Positions 15,895-25,193 of a DNA stretch of 64,000 nt are shown here, in pieces. Both the position numbers and the translations under genes were made by a program. Below the pieces are notes generated by a model. It saw only the letters and a program-made list of their open reading frames with translations, had not been told where the DNA came from and did not search any database. The DNA comes from VXNF01 sp964291305 (GTDB lineage Bacteria; Actinomycetota; Acidimicrobiia; Acidimicrobiales; CATQHL01), in NCBI GenBank assembly GCA_964291305.2, contig OZ219783.1, positions 1,550,001 through 1,614,000 of the forward strand, written 5' to 3'. How positions within the stretch are numbered: position 1 is the first letter of the stretch; the number at the start of each line of letters is the position of its first letter.

Positions 15895-17408
15895 GCCGCC
15901 GTCCCGAAGGCCAACTCCATGACCCGGGTGCGGGACGCCGTAGCCCCATCCAACTCTCCGGCGAGGCGACCGCTGCGCATCACCAGGATCCGATGCGCCA
16001 GACCCAGCACCTCCTCCAACTCCGAAGAGACCACCAGCACCGCCATCCCTTCCATCGCCAGACCCACCAGCAAGTCGTAGATGCCGCGTTTGGCCCCGAC
16101 ATCTACCCCCCGAGTCGGCTCGTCAGCCAAGAAAAGGCGCGGGTTTGCTACCAGCCAGCGCGCGAACAGCGACTTCTGCTGATTCCCGCCCGATAACTCC
16201 GCCATCGTCGAAGCAATCGTGGCTCCGGTCAAGCCGACTGAATCGGTGACTCGTCTGGCTGCGGTTTTCTCTTGGCCGGTGCGGACGAACCCGCCGGTGG
16301 TGACGAACCTGCCTAGGTGCGGCAGCGTCACGTTCTCACGCACCGAACGTCTAGGCAGCAGACCTTGGAGCTTGCGGGATTCGGGCACCATCGCCACGCC
16401 CTGACGAATGGCCCGGCTCGGCGAGCTTGGAGCGAAGGGCTCACCGCCCAACAGCATCGAACCGGCAGTAGCGCGATCAGCCCCGAAGATGCAGCGCAGC
16501 ACCTCACTTCGGCCCGCACCAACAAGTCCTGCCAGGGCCACAATCTCGCCGGCCCGAACCTCGAAACCTACATCCTGGAAAGCCCCGGCCCGGGATAGCT
16601 CCCGTACTTGGAGCACCGTCGGAGCGGAGGATGACGGGTGCTGGCGCGATGGGAAGGCAGCCTCGATGCGCCTGCCGACGATACCTTCGATCAACGATTG
16701 CTGAGTCTCAGCAGCAGCCGGGCCGGACCGGATGACACCCCCGTCACGCAGGATGGTTACGTCATCAGCTACGGCCAGAATCTCCTCTAAGAAGTGCGAC
16801 ACGTAGACAACGGTCACACCCCGATTGGCCAGTGCCCGGACAGTGCGGCGCAGCGCTACTCCCTCCTCGGAAGTCAGTCGAGCCGTCGGCTCGTCCATAA
16901 CTATGAGTTCGGCCCGGCGGGCTAGAGCGCGTAAGATTTCGACCTTTTGCTGATCAGCCACCGACAACCGACCTACGATCGCATCAGGGGTAACGTTGAT
17001 GCCGTACTCCTCCACCAGCGCAGCGAAACGGGTAGAGGTGGGCAGCACAAACGGCCCCCAGTGCGACTCGATTCCCAAGAAGACGTTTTCGAGGACCGAG
17101 CGTGTCAGCACTAGGGATAACTCTTGAGCCACCAGCGTGATACCGGCTGCAAGCGCGGCCCGGGGCGACCGCAGGGATACATCCGAACCGCGCAGCGCAA
17201 TCCTGCCCTCGTCGGGGGCTAACACCCCGGCGATGATTTTGCCGGCGGTGGACTTGCCGGCACCATTCTCGCCAACGAGAGCGTGAACGGTGCCAGCCCG
17301 GATGTTGATGTCAACGCCGTCGAGTGCGACCGTACCGCCGAAGCGCTTGGTGACGCCGCGAAGTTCGACGTGTGCCGGGGGCGTGGCGGCGGGGGCTATC
17401 CTTCCCAC
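15891..17408 (-). CDS. Ribose-type ABC transporter ATPase (RbsA-like, two ATPase domains)
   Basis: The 505-residue protein has two ABC domains. Domain 1 has Walker A GENGAGKST near residue 47 and Walker B LIVMDEPTARL. Domain 2 has a degenerate Walker A (GLVGAGRSE), signature LSGGNQQK and Walker B LFLADEPTRGVDVG. This asymmetry is normal for RbsA/MglA proteins. The GTG start lies 13 bases inside the end of the binding-protein gene, so the two are translationally coupled. It energises import through the adjacent permease. Confidence 0.9.
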   Translation of the reverse strand: MGRIAPAATPPAHVELRGVTKRFGGTVALDGVDINIRAGTVHALVGENGAGKSTAGKIIAGVLAPDEGRIALRGSDVSLRSPRAALAAGITLVAQELSLVLTRSVLENVFLGIESHWGPFVLPTSTRFAALVEEYGINVTPDAIVGRLSVADQQKVEILRALARRAELIVMDEPTARLTSEEGVALRRTVRALANRGVTVVYVSHFLEEILAVADDVTILRDGGVIRSGPAAAETQQSLIEGIVGRRIEAAFPSRQHPSSSAPTVLQVRELSRAGAFQDVGFEVRAGEIVALAGLVGAGRSEVLRCIFGADRATAGSMLLGGEPFAPSSPSRAIRQGVAMVPESRKLQGLLPRRSVRENVTLPHLGRFVTTGGFVRTGQEKTAARRVTDSVGLTGATIASTMAELSGGNQQKSLFARWLVANPRLFLADEPTRGVDVGAKRGIYDLLVGLAMEGMAVLVVSSELEEVLGLAHRILVMRSGRLAGELDGATASRTRVMELAFGTAA

Positions 17409-18568
17409 TCCGCGGTGAAGTCGGCAGCGTTCTCGCCGAACATCAGCCCGCCGTGGGGCACCGACTGAGCCGGATCAACACCTCCGGTATCGGTACCGGC
17501 TAGAGCCGCAACCATAGCCTCCATCGCCAGCCGACCTTCGGTGTAGGGAGCCCCGAAAAGTCCGGCATACCAGCGACCGTCTTGTACGGCCTCCACCGCG
17601 TAGCTACTGCCGCCGAAACCGATGATGCGTATGTCCTCCTCACCGGAATCGGTGAGCGCAATCTCCACACCTTGCATGGATTGATCTGCTCCCAGCACCA
17701 CGTGAATATCAGATGTCGAGACGAGGATGTCCTGCATCGCTGCTAGCCCAACATCGGGGCCGAGGTACTGACCTTCGGCTTCGGCTACCACGTTGACAGT
17801 TGAGCCGGCTACGACGCTGTCCCAGCCTTGGCGGATGGCCTCGTCCAGAGGAACTCCACGGATGCCATAGAAGTACACCACGTTGCACGGATCTAAGTCC
17901 TTGCATGCCTCCAGCGTAATCTGGCCGATTCGCTCGCCACGAACGAAAGGCGGCTCAAACACGGCCGCCGCCACGCCGGGCACCTGAGGTTCAACATCCC
18001 TGAAGTCCTCACCGACGACCTGATTCAAGAACACCACCTCGATTCCAGCAGCCAGCGCGTCCTCCACATCTGGGATCGCCCCGGCGCCCGAAATCGAAAC
18101 AAGCACGATGCCGGCATAACGACCAGTCGCAATGGCGTCCTGGAATTGCTGCTGCTGCATGGCCGGGTCGAACTGGGCGTCGAACTCGGTGACCTGGATG
18201 TTGTTAGCAGCAGCTACCTCTTCCATAGCCTCCCGCGAGGCTGCAAGCCAGGTATTGGCCGTGCTGGCAGACAGATACGCCACCTGAACAGGCTCAGCCG
18301 GTGCCGGCTCAGGAGCTGGCGTCGGCGCTGGCTCAGGGGCTGGCGGCGGCTCTGGTGCCGGCTCAGGGGCTGGCGGCGGAGCGGGGGCTGGCTCGGGGGC
18401 TGGAGCAGGTGTGGCTGCAGGCTCGGAGTCGCTGCCACAGGCTGCAGCCACAACTACGCCAACGAGCAGCACTGCCGCCAGGGTGCGCATCCACCCGTTT
18501 CCACCGAATGCCCGCCTACGTCTAGATTGGATCTGCCTAGATTGGATCTCAGCCATTGTTATCTTCAT
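17396..18568 (-). CDS. ABC transporter substrate-binding lipoprotein (RbsB-like)
   Basis: About 390 residues. A lipobox VVVAAACGS (Cys44) is followed by a Pro/Glu/Ala repeat linker (about 48-90) and a type I periplasmic-binding fold (VQVAYLSASTANTWLAASRE onward). The ATG at 18568 is preferred because GGAGG lies nine bases upstream; in-frame starts exist at 18595 (GTG), 18577 and 18556. The N-terminus contains an in-frame 15-bp duplication (IQSRQ then IQSRR). It delivers substrate to the permease encoded downstream. The Pro-rich stalk probably holds it above the membrane. Confidence 0.87.
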   Translation of the reverse strand: MKITMAEIQSRQIQSRRRRAFGGNGWMRTLAAVLLVGVVVAAACGSDSEPAATPAPAPEPAPAPPPAPEPAPEPPPAPEPAPTPAPEPAPAEPVQVAYLSASTANTWLAASREAMEEVAAANNIQVTEFDAQFDPAMQQQQFQDAIATGRYAGIVLVSISGAGAIPDVEDALAAGIEVVFLNQVVGEDFRDVEPQVPGVAAAVFEPPFVRGERIGQITLEACKDLDPCNVVYFYGIRGVPLDEAIRQGWDSVVAGSTVNVVAEAEGQYLGPDVGLAAMQDILVSTSDIHVVLGADQSMQGVEIALTDSGEEDIRIIGFGGSSYAVEAVQDGRWYAGLFGAPYTEGRLAMEAMVAALAGTDTGGVDPAQSVPHGGLMFGENAADFTAEWEG

Positions 18569-18629
18569 CCCCTTCATCCTCCGGTTGAGTGACACCTAGC
18601 CACTGTGAGGGGGAGCGTAAGTCCTTACA

Positions 18630-18692
18630 TGTCACAACTTAGATGACAATACGCCTAGTCAAGGCAAGCTAGTTGTGCATAGTGCCTATAAC
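18630..18692. promoter_or_regulatory. Candidate operators upstream of the ABC operon
   Basis: TGTCA-N9-TGACA lies at 18630-18648 and GTTGT-N11-ATAAC at 18673-18693. The second contains CATAGTGC, an 8-mer also found inside the palindrome upstream of the DUF917 gene (24105-24112), in the same orientation relative to transcription. The adjacent PucR gene product is the obvious candidate ligand. No promoter boxes are clear. Confidence 0.4.
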
Positions 18693-18718
18693 AGCCCGGG
18701 GCACGCTTAGATTCGGCC

Positions 18719-20287
18719 TCAGCGGTTGATTCGGAGCACCCGGCAGGCTAACTGCAGAGACAGCCGCGTTTCGGGATCTTCGAGTTGTATTCCCAAGACC
18801 TCGGTCACCCGGCGAACTCGGTTGGAGACAGTGTTGCGGTGCACCCCCAGACGCTGCGCTGCCCCGGTCGTCGAACAGCTAGCGTCCAAATAGGCCTCCA
18901 GTGTTTCCAGCAAGTTCCCCTCGTGATCTACCTCCATGACTGGCTCCAGGATCGAGCCTGCATAGCTACTGAAGTCATCGGAACTGAACCAGCCCAACAG
19001 GACGCGCTGTACCCCAAGACGATCGATGTGGGCCACACCAGATGACTCGTGGGTGCGGGCGTTCGCAATGACCGATGCCTCAGCAGCTTCGGCCAGCGAG
19101 CGGCGCAGCCCCACCAGTTCGGGATAAGGACGGCCGATACCACCGTGAGCCTTAAGCTCGGAGTGGGCCGAGGTAAAGCCGGCCAGAGTCGCCGCCAAGC
19201 TCTCCACAACGACGCTATAAGACTCAGGCGGCGGCTCGCCTACCTCGGTCATCCAACCACTCCAGCCGTCGTTTCGCTCCACAAGCGGTCCTTCGATCCC
19301 GGCAGCGGCCAGCCGGTCGCTCATCTCGGCGTGCAAACCTACGATCCGGCCAGGATCGGTGTGACCCCGCAGCTTGATGTGCAGCCCGGTGTTCCATCCC
19401 GAGGCGCTCCAACCCAACTCCACCAGTTGGCTGTACAAATCGCGTTCAGGTACTTCACTGGCGTGCATGATCTCGTTCAACACAGCGATTCGCCGACGGG
19501 CGTCTCGCTCGGCCCGCACCCGACCCGAGCCCAGCAAGGCGGCCACGTACCAAGAGCCGATCTGCAACAAAGAGCGTAAAAGCCGCTGCGAACTGCCGGA
19601 GCGGAGCGACTCGGCCACCAACCAGTAGCTCGCCCGCTCGCCAGGCGCCAGCACGATGGTGGCGCTGTGCAGCGCCTCCCGCGACGAGTGATCGATTAGG
19701 TAGTCGTCAGCTTCGGCGAGGCGACGCCGGCCAATATCGATAGAGGGACCGGCCACCGGCCTGCGGTCCTGGCCGATGAGGCAAACTTTAGTCTGCGCTG
19801 TCTCGGCTAGGAGCGCCACGAACGCCTCGGGGTCGGCGACCCGCATCTGCCTTAGCAAAGCCAGCAGGCGGTGCACCTCAGCCACGTGCTCCACATCTGG
19901 GGACCAGAACTCCGACCGAAGCCGGTAGGTCAAGGAAATGACATCGGCCTCGCTTACGGTGGCCAGGGGCACGCCGAGCCGGTTCGCTAGGCGCTGAGCG
20001 CCGATGTCGATTTCGGGATTGGGGTTTGCTACGATCAGCGCCGCCGCGCCTGCTTCGGCAATCACCCGCAGCGCCACATCTACCTGGTAACGGTTGTCGC
20101 CAATTCCTGCAGCGTCCAGGACGACGGCTGCGCCCCGTTCTGGCGGTGTCCGGGAGTCCACACGCGATGCCAGGACGATGTCGCTAACCGCTACGTCGAG
20201 TCCCCGCTCCCCGCCGATCAATAGCGCATTACGCAGCGCACCCGAGGCCAAAACCTGCCTGACGGTAGAGGCTGGCTGACTCACCAT
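18719..20287 (-). CDS. PucR-family transcriptional regulator
   Basis: The 522-residue regulator has the PucR layout: an N-terminal PucR ligand-sensing domain (about 5-130), a central GGDEF-like region, and a C-terminal helix-turn-helix in which TGAAQRLGVHRNTVSNRVRR is visible near residue 480. PucR proteins activate purine and allantoin catabolism in Bacillus, and relatives control many amine and heterocycle pathways. It lies between the ABC genes and the dipeptidase-HyuA-DUF917 operon on the same strand, 18 bp after the dipeptidase stop, and is likely the regulator of the whole block. Confidence 0.85.
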   Translation of the reverse strand: MVSQPASTVRQVLASGALRNALLIGGERGLDVAVSDIVLASRVDSRTPPERGAAVVLDAAGIGDNRYQVDVALRVIAEAGAAALIVANPNPEIDIGAQRLANRLGVPLATVSEADVISLTYRLRSEFWSPDVEHVAEVHRLLALLRQMRVADPEAFVALLAETAQTKVCLIGQDRRPVAGPSIDIGRRRLAEADDYLIDHSSREALHSATIVLAPGERASYWLVAESLRSGSSQRLLRSLLQIGSWYVAALLGSGRVRAERDARRRIAVLNEIMHASEVPERDLYSQLVELGWSASGWNTGLHIKLRGHTDPGRIVGLHAEMSDRLAAAGIEGPLVERNDGWSGWMTEVGEPPPESYSVVVESLAATLAGFTSAHSELKAHGGIGRPYPELVGLRRSLAEAAEASVIANARTHESSGVAHIDRLGVQRVLLGWFSSDDFSSYAGSILEPVMEVDHEGNLLETLEAYLDASCSTTGAAQRLGVHRNTVSNRVRRVTEVLGIQLEDPETRLSLQLACRVLRINR

Positions 20288-20305
20288 TGCTGTTGTCTCA
20301 GTGCC

Positions 20306-21331
20306 TTATCTCAGTGGCAATCGCTCTTTGAAGAAGTTCACCACATTTCCGGCGGCGATGCGGGCGGCACGCTCGGGACCGAACCGGTCGAATAGCTGCA
20401 GAGCAACCATAGCTAGGTCGGCAGGGGCTTTGAGTTCCTCGATGTGGATCAGTTCATCGGGCCTCACCAGCAGCTGGCGTCCCAGGATTGGGTCCACCTG
20501 CTCTACCAGATCGGCGATGAAGTCCGCCCCGATTGCTACCGCGCCATCGCCGACGATCGCCGCGGCGTGCGCCAAGTGGTTGACGAAGTCATTAATAGTG
20601 GGCACGCCAGTAGCGGTCACGAAGCGGCCAAAGGCGTTCATGCCGATGAAGCCTCCCGAGTCCGCAACCAGCCGCAACTGCTCGTCGGTCAGATTGCGCG
20701 GGTGGTCGCAGAGCGCACGACATGACGAGTGCGAGGCCACAAAGGGCGCAACTGCTACCTCAGCTAGGTGCGCCAGACCGTCAGCTGAAAGATGACTCAC
20801 ATCCACGATCATCCCCAGCCGCTCCATCTCGGCCACCGCTTCTACCCCGAGGGTGGTCAGCCGGCCGCCGGTGTCAGTCTCGCCCACTCCGTCGGCCATC
20901 ATCGTCCGTCGGTTCCAGGTCAGCGAGGCCATTCGTACGCCAAGGCGCCACATAGTCTCGAAGATCGCTAGCGAGGACCCCACGGGCTCCGCCCCCTCCA
21001 GCGCCAGGAGCAGCGCGATGCGCCCGTCCCCAAGAATCTCCTCAATGTCGCAAGCGGTCTCTACGATGCCCACGTCGCTGCTGTGCAAGGCCGCGATCTC
21101 CCGGCTCAGTTCCAGAATCTCCAGGGTGCGCCGCAAAGCTCCCTCGCCGATGAACTGCTCCTCGGTAAAGATCGGCAGCACCTGGAACACCACACCGCCA
21201 GCTCGCAAGCCTGGCAACCAGTCATCACCAAACGGATCCGACACGCCCCGCTCTCGCCGATGCTGGCATGCCAGCAGCAGGTCGTTGTGGCAATCCGCTA
21301 CCGCCAGCGCAGGTGCGGCGACCGCAGACAC
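20306..21331 (-). CDS. Membrane dipeptidase-like metallohydrolase (peptidase M19)
   Basis: The 341-residue protein has all the expected M19 zinc ligands: His and Asp in DCHNDLL (residues 13-19, usually DGHNDLP), Glu in LLLALEGAEP, His in IVDVSHLS and His in VASHSSCRAL. The family cleaves dipeptides, and some members act on other amide or D-amino acid substrates. The start is GTG, 14 bases after the HyuA stop. In this cluster it may hydrolyse an N-acylated or dipeptide-like intermediate; the actual substrate is unknown. Confidence 0.86.
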   Translation of the reverse strand: MSAVAAPALAVADCHNDLLLACQHRRERGVSDPFGDDWLPGLRAGGVVFQVLPIFTEEQFIGEGALRRTLEILELSREIAALHSSDVGIVETACDIEEILGDGRIALLLALEGAEPVGSSLAIFETMWRLGVRMASLTWNRRTMMADGVGETDTGGRLTTLGVEAVAEMERLGMIVDVSHLSADGLAHLAEVAVAPFVASHSSCRALCDHPRNLTDEQLRLVADSGGFIGMNAFGRFVTATGVPTINDFVNHLAHAAAIVGDGAVAIGADFIADLVEQVDPILGRQLLVRPDELIHIEELKAPADLAMVALQLFDRFGPERAARIAAGNVVNFFKERLPLR

Positions 21332-21345
21332 GGCGAGCAGCGTTC

Positions 21346-22935
21346 TTAGGCGAGTGGGCCGGCCGCCTTGACCATCACCCGGCTGCCCTGGCCGGGCACA
21401 TAGGTCATAGGCACCTCTACGACTGTGGTGATACGCACACGGTCGGGATCGGCTCCAGCACGGACCGCGGCGTTCGCTGCCAGCCCTCGGGCGTCATCTA
21501 AGCACTCTTCACGACTGGAAGCGTCGTAGCTGTAGACCCGGTCGACCGAACCGGAAGCCTCGGCGATCCCGGCTCCATAGGCGTTAGCTACTGACTGGTG
21601 CCGGGGCCGGATCACCTCCGATACGCCGGGAATTGCTTCGGGAATCAGGTGAGCGCCCCCGCCCACGGCTAGCAACGGCAGCGCCGCCCGAGTGGACTTC
21701 ATGCGGTCGCTCATAACCGAGATCTGCTCGTTGACCCATTCGATGGCGGAACTTACGAGACCGGCGTCGATGCTCCGCACCAGTTCGGGATCGCCAAAGC
21801 CGCTGACCCGCCCAGCGGCCAGGGAAATGTCCGACAGCGTGAGCACATCACCGCCGACACAAATCGCCTCTCGCGCCACGGCGTACCCCACTGAATCCGG
21901 TCCTATGCGCAGGTCGCCGACACCGTTACGCACGATGGTACCCCCGCCCAAGCCCATGGAAATCAGGTCGGGCATGCGGAAGTTGGTTCGTACTCCGCCT
22001 ACCTCGACCGCGGCTGAGGATTGTCGCGGGAAGCCACCTACCAAAATTCCGGCATCTGCAGACGTACCACCCACGTCGATGACGATTGCATCGTCCACAC
22101 CGGCCAAGGCGCATGCACCTCGCATGGAGTTGGTTGGACCTGACCCCAAGGTCAGCACTGGGTAGCGGCTTGCCTCCGCCGCCATCATCAAGGTGCCGTC
22201 ATTTTGGGTCAGGTAGGCGTCAACCTCCAGGTGGCGCTCTGCCAGTGCCGCTTCGAAGCCGCTAATCACCCGGGTCGCCACGCTTAGCAGCGCGGCGTTC
22301 AGGATTGTGGCATTTTCTCGCTCGAGCAGGCCCAGAGAACCAATCTCGTGGCTGAGCGAGACGGGGAAGTCGGTGCCCAACTCGGCATGCAGAATGTCTC
22401 GGGCGCGAAGCTCATGCTCGTTAGTAGCCGGACTGAACGCCCCCGCCACCGCTATTGAGCGACACTTAGTCTGGATCGCCTCAGCAGCCAGGCGACGCAC
22501 CGCCTCGCTGTCGAGTGCTGCAATCTCCCGACCGTTGTACTCGTGACCGCCCTCAATGATTGCTGTAGCGCCGATTACCTCGGCGTGGATGTCGTCGGGC
22601 CAGGCGGCACCCGGACGCAGTCCCAGGGAGGACGGAGCGGCTAGGCGCAGCACGGCCACCTTGTCGAGACCCCGTCGTTGAATGATGGCGTTAGCAGAGT
22701 GAGTGGTACCGAGCATTGCCTTAGAGACGCTGGAGTTAGCCAAACCCACCAGCACCTCGTCGAGAGCGGCTCTTATGCCGTCAATGGGCTCAGGGGTAGT
22801 CGCGACCTTGATCGCTGCTAGCACCTCGCCCGCTGCATTCATCACCACGGCGTCGGTGTTCGTCCCACCGACATCTACGCCGACGCGCAGATCTGACAGA
22901 TCTGATTGATCTGATTGATCCTCTGGGCTGATCAT
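21346..22935 (-). CDS. Hydantoinase/oxoprolinase subunit A (HyuA-like)
   Basis: The 529-residue protein has the HyuA ATPase fold: phosphate loop VGVDVGGTNTDAVVM near residue 18, LGTTHSANAI, and DVGGTSADAGIL near residue 275. It is shorter than the usual HyuA of about 680 residues, and no hyuB partner is nearby; a DUF917 gene takes that place, a pairing seen in other genomes. The family opens hydantoin or 5-oxoproline rings with ATP. The N-terminus carries an in-frame 9-bp triplication (QSDQSDLSD). The start codon overlaps a mini-ORF stop (TAATG). Confidence 0.85.
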   Translation of the reverse strand: MISPEDQSDQSDLSDLRVGVDVGGTNTDAVVMNAAGEVLAAIKVATTPEPIDGIRAALDEVLVGLANSSVSKAMLGTTHSANAIIQRRGLDKVAVLRLAAPSSLGLRPGAAWPDDIHAEVIGATAIIEGGHEYNGREIAALDSEAVRRLAAEAIQTKCRSIAVAGAFSPATNEHELRARDILHAELGTDFPVSLSHEIGSLGLLERENATILNAALLSVATRVISGFEAALAERHLEVDAYLTQNDGTLMMAAEASRYPVLTLGSGPTNSMRGACALAGVDDAIVIDVGGTSADAGILVGGFPRQSSAAVEVGGVRTNFRMPDLISMGLGGGTIVRNGVGDLRIGPDSVGYAVAREAICVGGDVLTLSDISLAAGRVSGFGDPELVRSIDAGLVSSAIEWVNEQISVMSDRMKSTRAALPLLAVGGGAHLIPEAIPGVSEVIRPRHQSVANAYGAGIAEASGSVDRVYSYDASSREECLDDARGLAANAAVRAGADPDRVRITTVVEVPMTYVPGQGSRVMVKAAGPLA

Positions 22936-22990
22936 TACCGTTGGTTCATCTTGGCTGGCTCATCGCGAGTACATCATTTGGGTAGATCAT
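22935..22990 (-). other. Two interlocked mini-ORFs bridging DUF917 and hyuA
   Basis: An ATG at 22990 overlaps the DUF917 stop (ATGA) and opens a 14-codon frame (MIYPNDVLAMSQPR) ending at 22946. An ATG at 22949 overlaps that stop (ATGA) and opens MNQR, whose TAA at 22937-22935 overlaps the hyuA ATG (TAATG). The segment also includes a 13-bp near-tandem repeat (ATCATTTGGGTAG, ATCATTTGGGCTG in plus orientation). Ribosomes could pass from DUF917 to hyuA without leaving the message. Function is inferred. Confidence 0.4.
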
Positions 22991-24063
22991 TTGGGCTGAT
23001 TCGGGAGTTCCACGAAATCCGCCTCGTAGCCAAAGGCCTCCGGGCCTACGAGTTCTAGCATCCCTGGCTGGTGCCATTCCGGCGCGCACGGCATGCCGAT
23101 GACGACCACCCGGTTCCCATAGGCCAGATACTCGGTGGTGATCGGCTCGAACGTCTCGCAGTCCAATACGCAGATGAGGTTCGGAGTGGTGATCACGGCC
23201 TCACCGTCCAAGAAGGCGATGAGGTTCTCGTTCTGCACCTCAATGCGCATGGTGCTGTCGCCGCCTTCGAGGTCCTCGAGTATCACCGTGGAGCGGGCAA
23301 AGCCTTCGGTGGTGCGACGATCCAGATCTAGAACTTTGCCCCGAAAGAACTCCGTCGAGCCGGAGTGACCCAGGAACCGCTCCCAGGAGCCCTCTTCGCC
23401 CTGCTTGACCGCTTCCAGCAGGCGCCCCACCTCGCTGCAATAGGTCAGAGAGCCGTGAATACCGTGCTCGTCTATCTGACTGGCAGTCAACGGATAACAG
23501 CTAATGGCGTTGGCTAGACCTAGTTGTATTACCGCCGCACGGGCTAGCGACTCGGCCACGTGGTTGTTGATGGTCTTGAAGACGCACTGATTGCCTTTTT
23601 CGTCGGCTATCGAAAGCGGACCGGCAGGCAGACCCGCCAACGTGAACACCGTCATCTCGATCTGAGGAAACGCTCGCCGCATGGAATCGGCGTTGACGAC
23701 CGGCAGTCCCATCTCGGCCGCGGTGGCGATGGGCAATAGCGTGTTGAGCCCGCCCACCTCAATGGACATGATCGCCGCCGGTTCCTTGCCCATGTAGGAA
23801 GCAAGCGCCGTAACCGAGCCGATGTATTCGGTGAGAGCGGGAAGCTTCTCGAGGATCACAGTCGGCGCACCGATCACTGCCGTCGTCAGGACCAGCGCGT
23901 CGGCTGGAAGGTCCCCGGGATCCACAACCTGAACTGGCCCCCAGGTTTCCAGGGCCTGCTGCGTCACCAGCTTCGCCACATAGGGGTCGCCGCCACCACC
24001 AGCGCCCAGCAAGGTCGCCCCGAGGCACAACGTCTCGATGTCTTCGGGCCTGAGAACGTCCAT
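22987..24063 (-). CDS. DUF917 family protein (hydantoinase/oxoprolinase-associated)
   Basis: The 358-residue protein matches DUF917, with LGAGGGGDPYVAK near the N-terminus and VVNADSMRRAFPQIEMTVF in the middle. These proteins are nearly always encoded beside HyuA-like proteins and often PucR regulators, and are presumed to be part of a hydantoinase-like enzyme. It is the first gene of a minus-strand operon DUF917-hyuA-dipeptidase-pucR. Two palindromes lie in its 109-bp upstream region. The biochemical role is not established. Confidence 0.85.
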   Translation of the reverse strand: MDVLRPEDIETLCLGATLLGAGGGGDPYVAKLVTQQALETWGPVQVVDPGDLPADALVLTTAVIGAPTVILEKLPALTEYIGSVTALASYMGKEPAAIMSIEVGGLNTLLPIATAAEMGLPVVNADSMRRAFPQIEMTVFTLAGLPAGPLSIADEKGNQCVFKTINNHVAESLARAAVIQLGLANAISCYPLTASQIDEHGIHGSLTYCSEVGRLLEAVKQGEEGSWERFLGHSGSTEFFRGKVLDLDRRTTEGFARSTVILEDLEGGDSTMRIEVQNENLIAFLDGEAVITTPNLICVLDCETFEPITTEYLAYGNRVVVIGMPCAPEWHQPGMLELVGPEAFGYEADFVELPNQPK

Positions 24064-24101
24064 CGTCTCGGAATCTACGGAGCCGAAATGTCTAATCTAA
24101 G

Positions 24102-24145
24102 CAACATAGTGCACCAATATGTTGAATTGGCTGTGCATATAGCAC
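24102..24145. promoter_or_regulatory. Two palindromes upstream of the DUF917 operon
   Basis: CAACATA-N9-TATGTTG (24102-24124) is a perfect seven-base inverted repeat 39 bp from the DUF917 start. GTGC-ATATA-GCAC (24133-24145) is a second palindrome eight bases further. The first contains CATAGTGC, shared with the region ahead of the ABC operon. Binding by the PucR protein is the simplest reading. Confidence 0.5.
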
Positions 24146-24172
24146 TCCACACTATCCGCCACCGGTCTGCCA

Positions 24173-25123
24173 CTAATCTGCCTTCCGGACCAGCCGCGCA
24201 GCGGCCAAATCGGCCAGGGCAAAGCCTGCCGACTTGAACAGCGTGATCTGATCGTCGTTCTCCCGGCCTGGATGCTCTCCAGCAACCAAGCCAGCCAGAT
24301 CGGAGTTGACTTCGCTCTCGTCAAACACGCCGGCCGCTATTGGGCCAGCTAGATCACCACAGCACAAAGCCCCCGCTTTCGTGTCTACGAACACAGTTGC
24401 ACGCTGAACCGCCTCGTCGTCAACTTCGCGCATGTCGGCACGGAAGCTACCCACGAGGTCCAGGTGCGTTCCGGGCCGCAGCAGACGTCCGGCAACCAGC
24501 GGTTCGGTGGCACCGGTGGCACAGGAAATGGCATCGGCACGCGCTACGGCGGCCTCAAGATCTGCTGCTACGTCAGCCGTCACGCCCTCAGTTGCGAGGA
24601 TGTCCACTACCGCACCAGCTCGGGTGGCGCTGCGACCCCAGACTTCTAGCGATTTCAGGTTTCGGCCGTGCGAGTGCGCTAGGGCCAGCGCTGGGGCTAG
24701 TTGCCCGGTGCCAATCACCAGCAGCCGCTCGGTATCGGGCCGTGCTAGGTATCTAGCTGCCAGAGCAGATGCCGCCGCCGTGCGCCGGGTGGTCAACTCG
24801 TCGCCGTCTAGCGCGGCAACCAGCTTGCCAGACTTGCCGTCGAACAACAGGTAGCCAGAGTTAACGGTAGGGACAGAGTTATCAAGGCTGGTCAGCTGGC
24901 TATTCGTCGGCAGGTAGGTGACCGCCTTGACCCCAATGACATCCCCCATTCGCCAGGCGGGCATCACCAGCAGCGATCCCTCAACTCCCCTAACAAGAGG
25001 CAGCGGGTGCACGTGTCGCTCGGGCGCAAACGCCTCTGGGTCTGCCAGCATCTGGGCTATTGCTTCCATCAGGGCCGGCCAGGGTGTTGCCGCCCTAATC
25101 TCCGCCGCATCGAAGACCTGCAT
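24173..25123 (-). CDS. Ornithine cyclodeaminase / mu-crystallin family protein
   Basis: About 316 residues with the Rossmann motif VIGTGQLAPALALAHSHG near the middle and the substrate-side KAVTYLPTNSQLTS segment of the OCD/mu-crystallin family. Members include ornithine cyclodeaminase, alanine dehydrogenase and pyrroline-2-carboxylate or ketimine reductases, so a cyclic imine reductase fits a heterocycle pathway. ATG 25123 is preferred over a start 42 bases upstream because it begins the conserved MQVFDAAEI. It is transcribed toward DUF917 and divergent from the molybdenum hydroxylase genes. Confidence 0.82.
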   Translation of the reverse strand: MQVFDAAEIRAATPWPALMEAIAQMLADPEAFAPERHVHPLPLVRGVEGSLLVMPAWRMGDVIGVKAVTYLPTNSQLTSLDNSVPTVNSGYLLFDGKSGKLVAALDGDELTTRRTAAASALAARYLARPDTERLLVIGTGQLAPALALAHSHGRNLKSLEVWGRSATRAGAVVDILATEGVTADVAADLEAAVARADAISCATGATEPLVAGRLLRPGTHLDLVGSFRADMREVDDEAVQRATVFVDTKAGALCCGDLAGPIAAGVFDESEVNSDLAGLVAGEHPGRENDDQITLFKSAGFALADLAAARLVRKAD

Positions 25124-25193
25124 GGCGCCAGCCTGGCACACCTTCCAGGCCCCGCGCGAGTGCAAGTATCTTCAGAGCGCCCGTTGGGCAATA

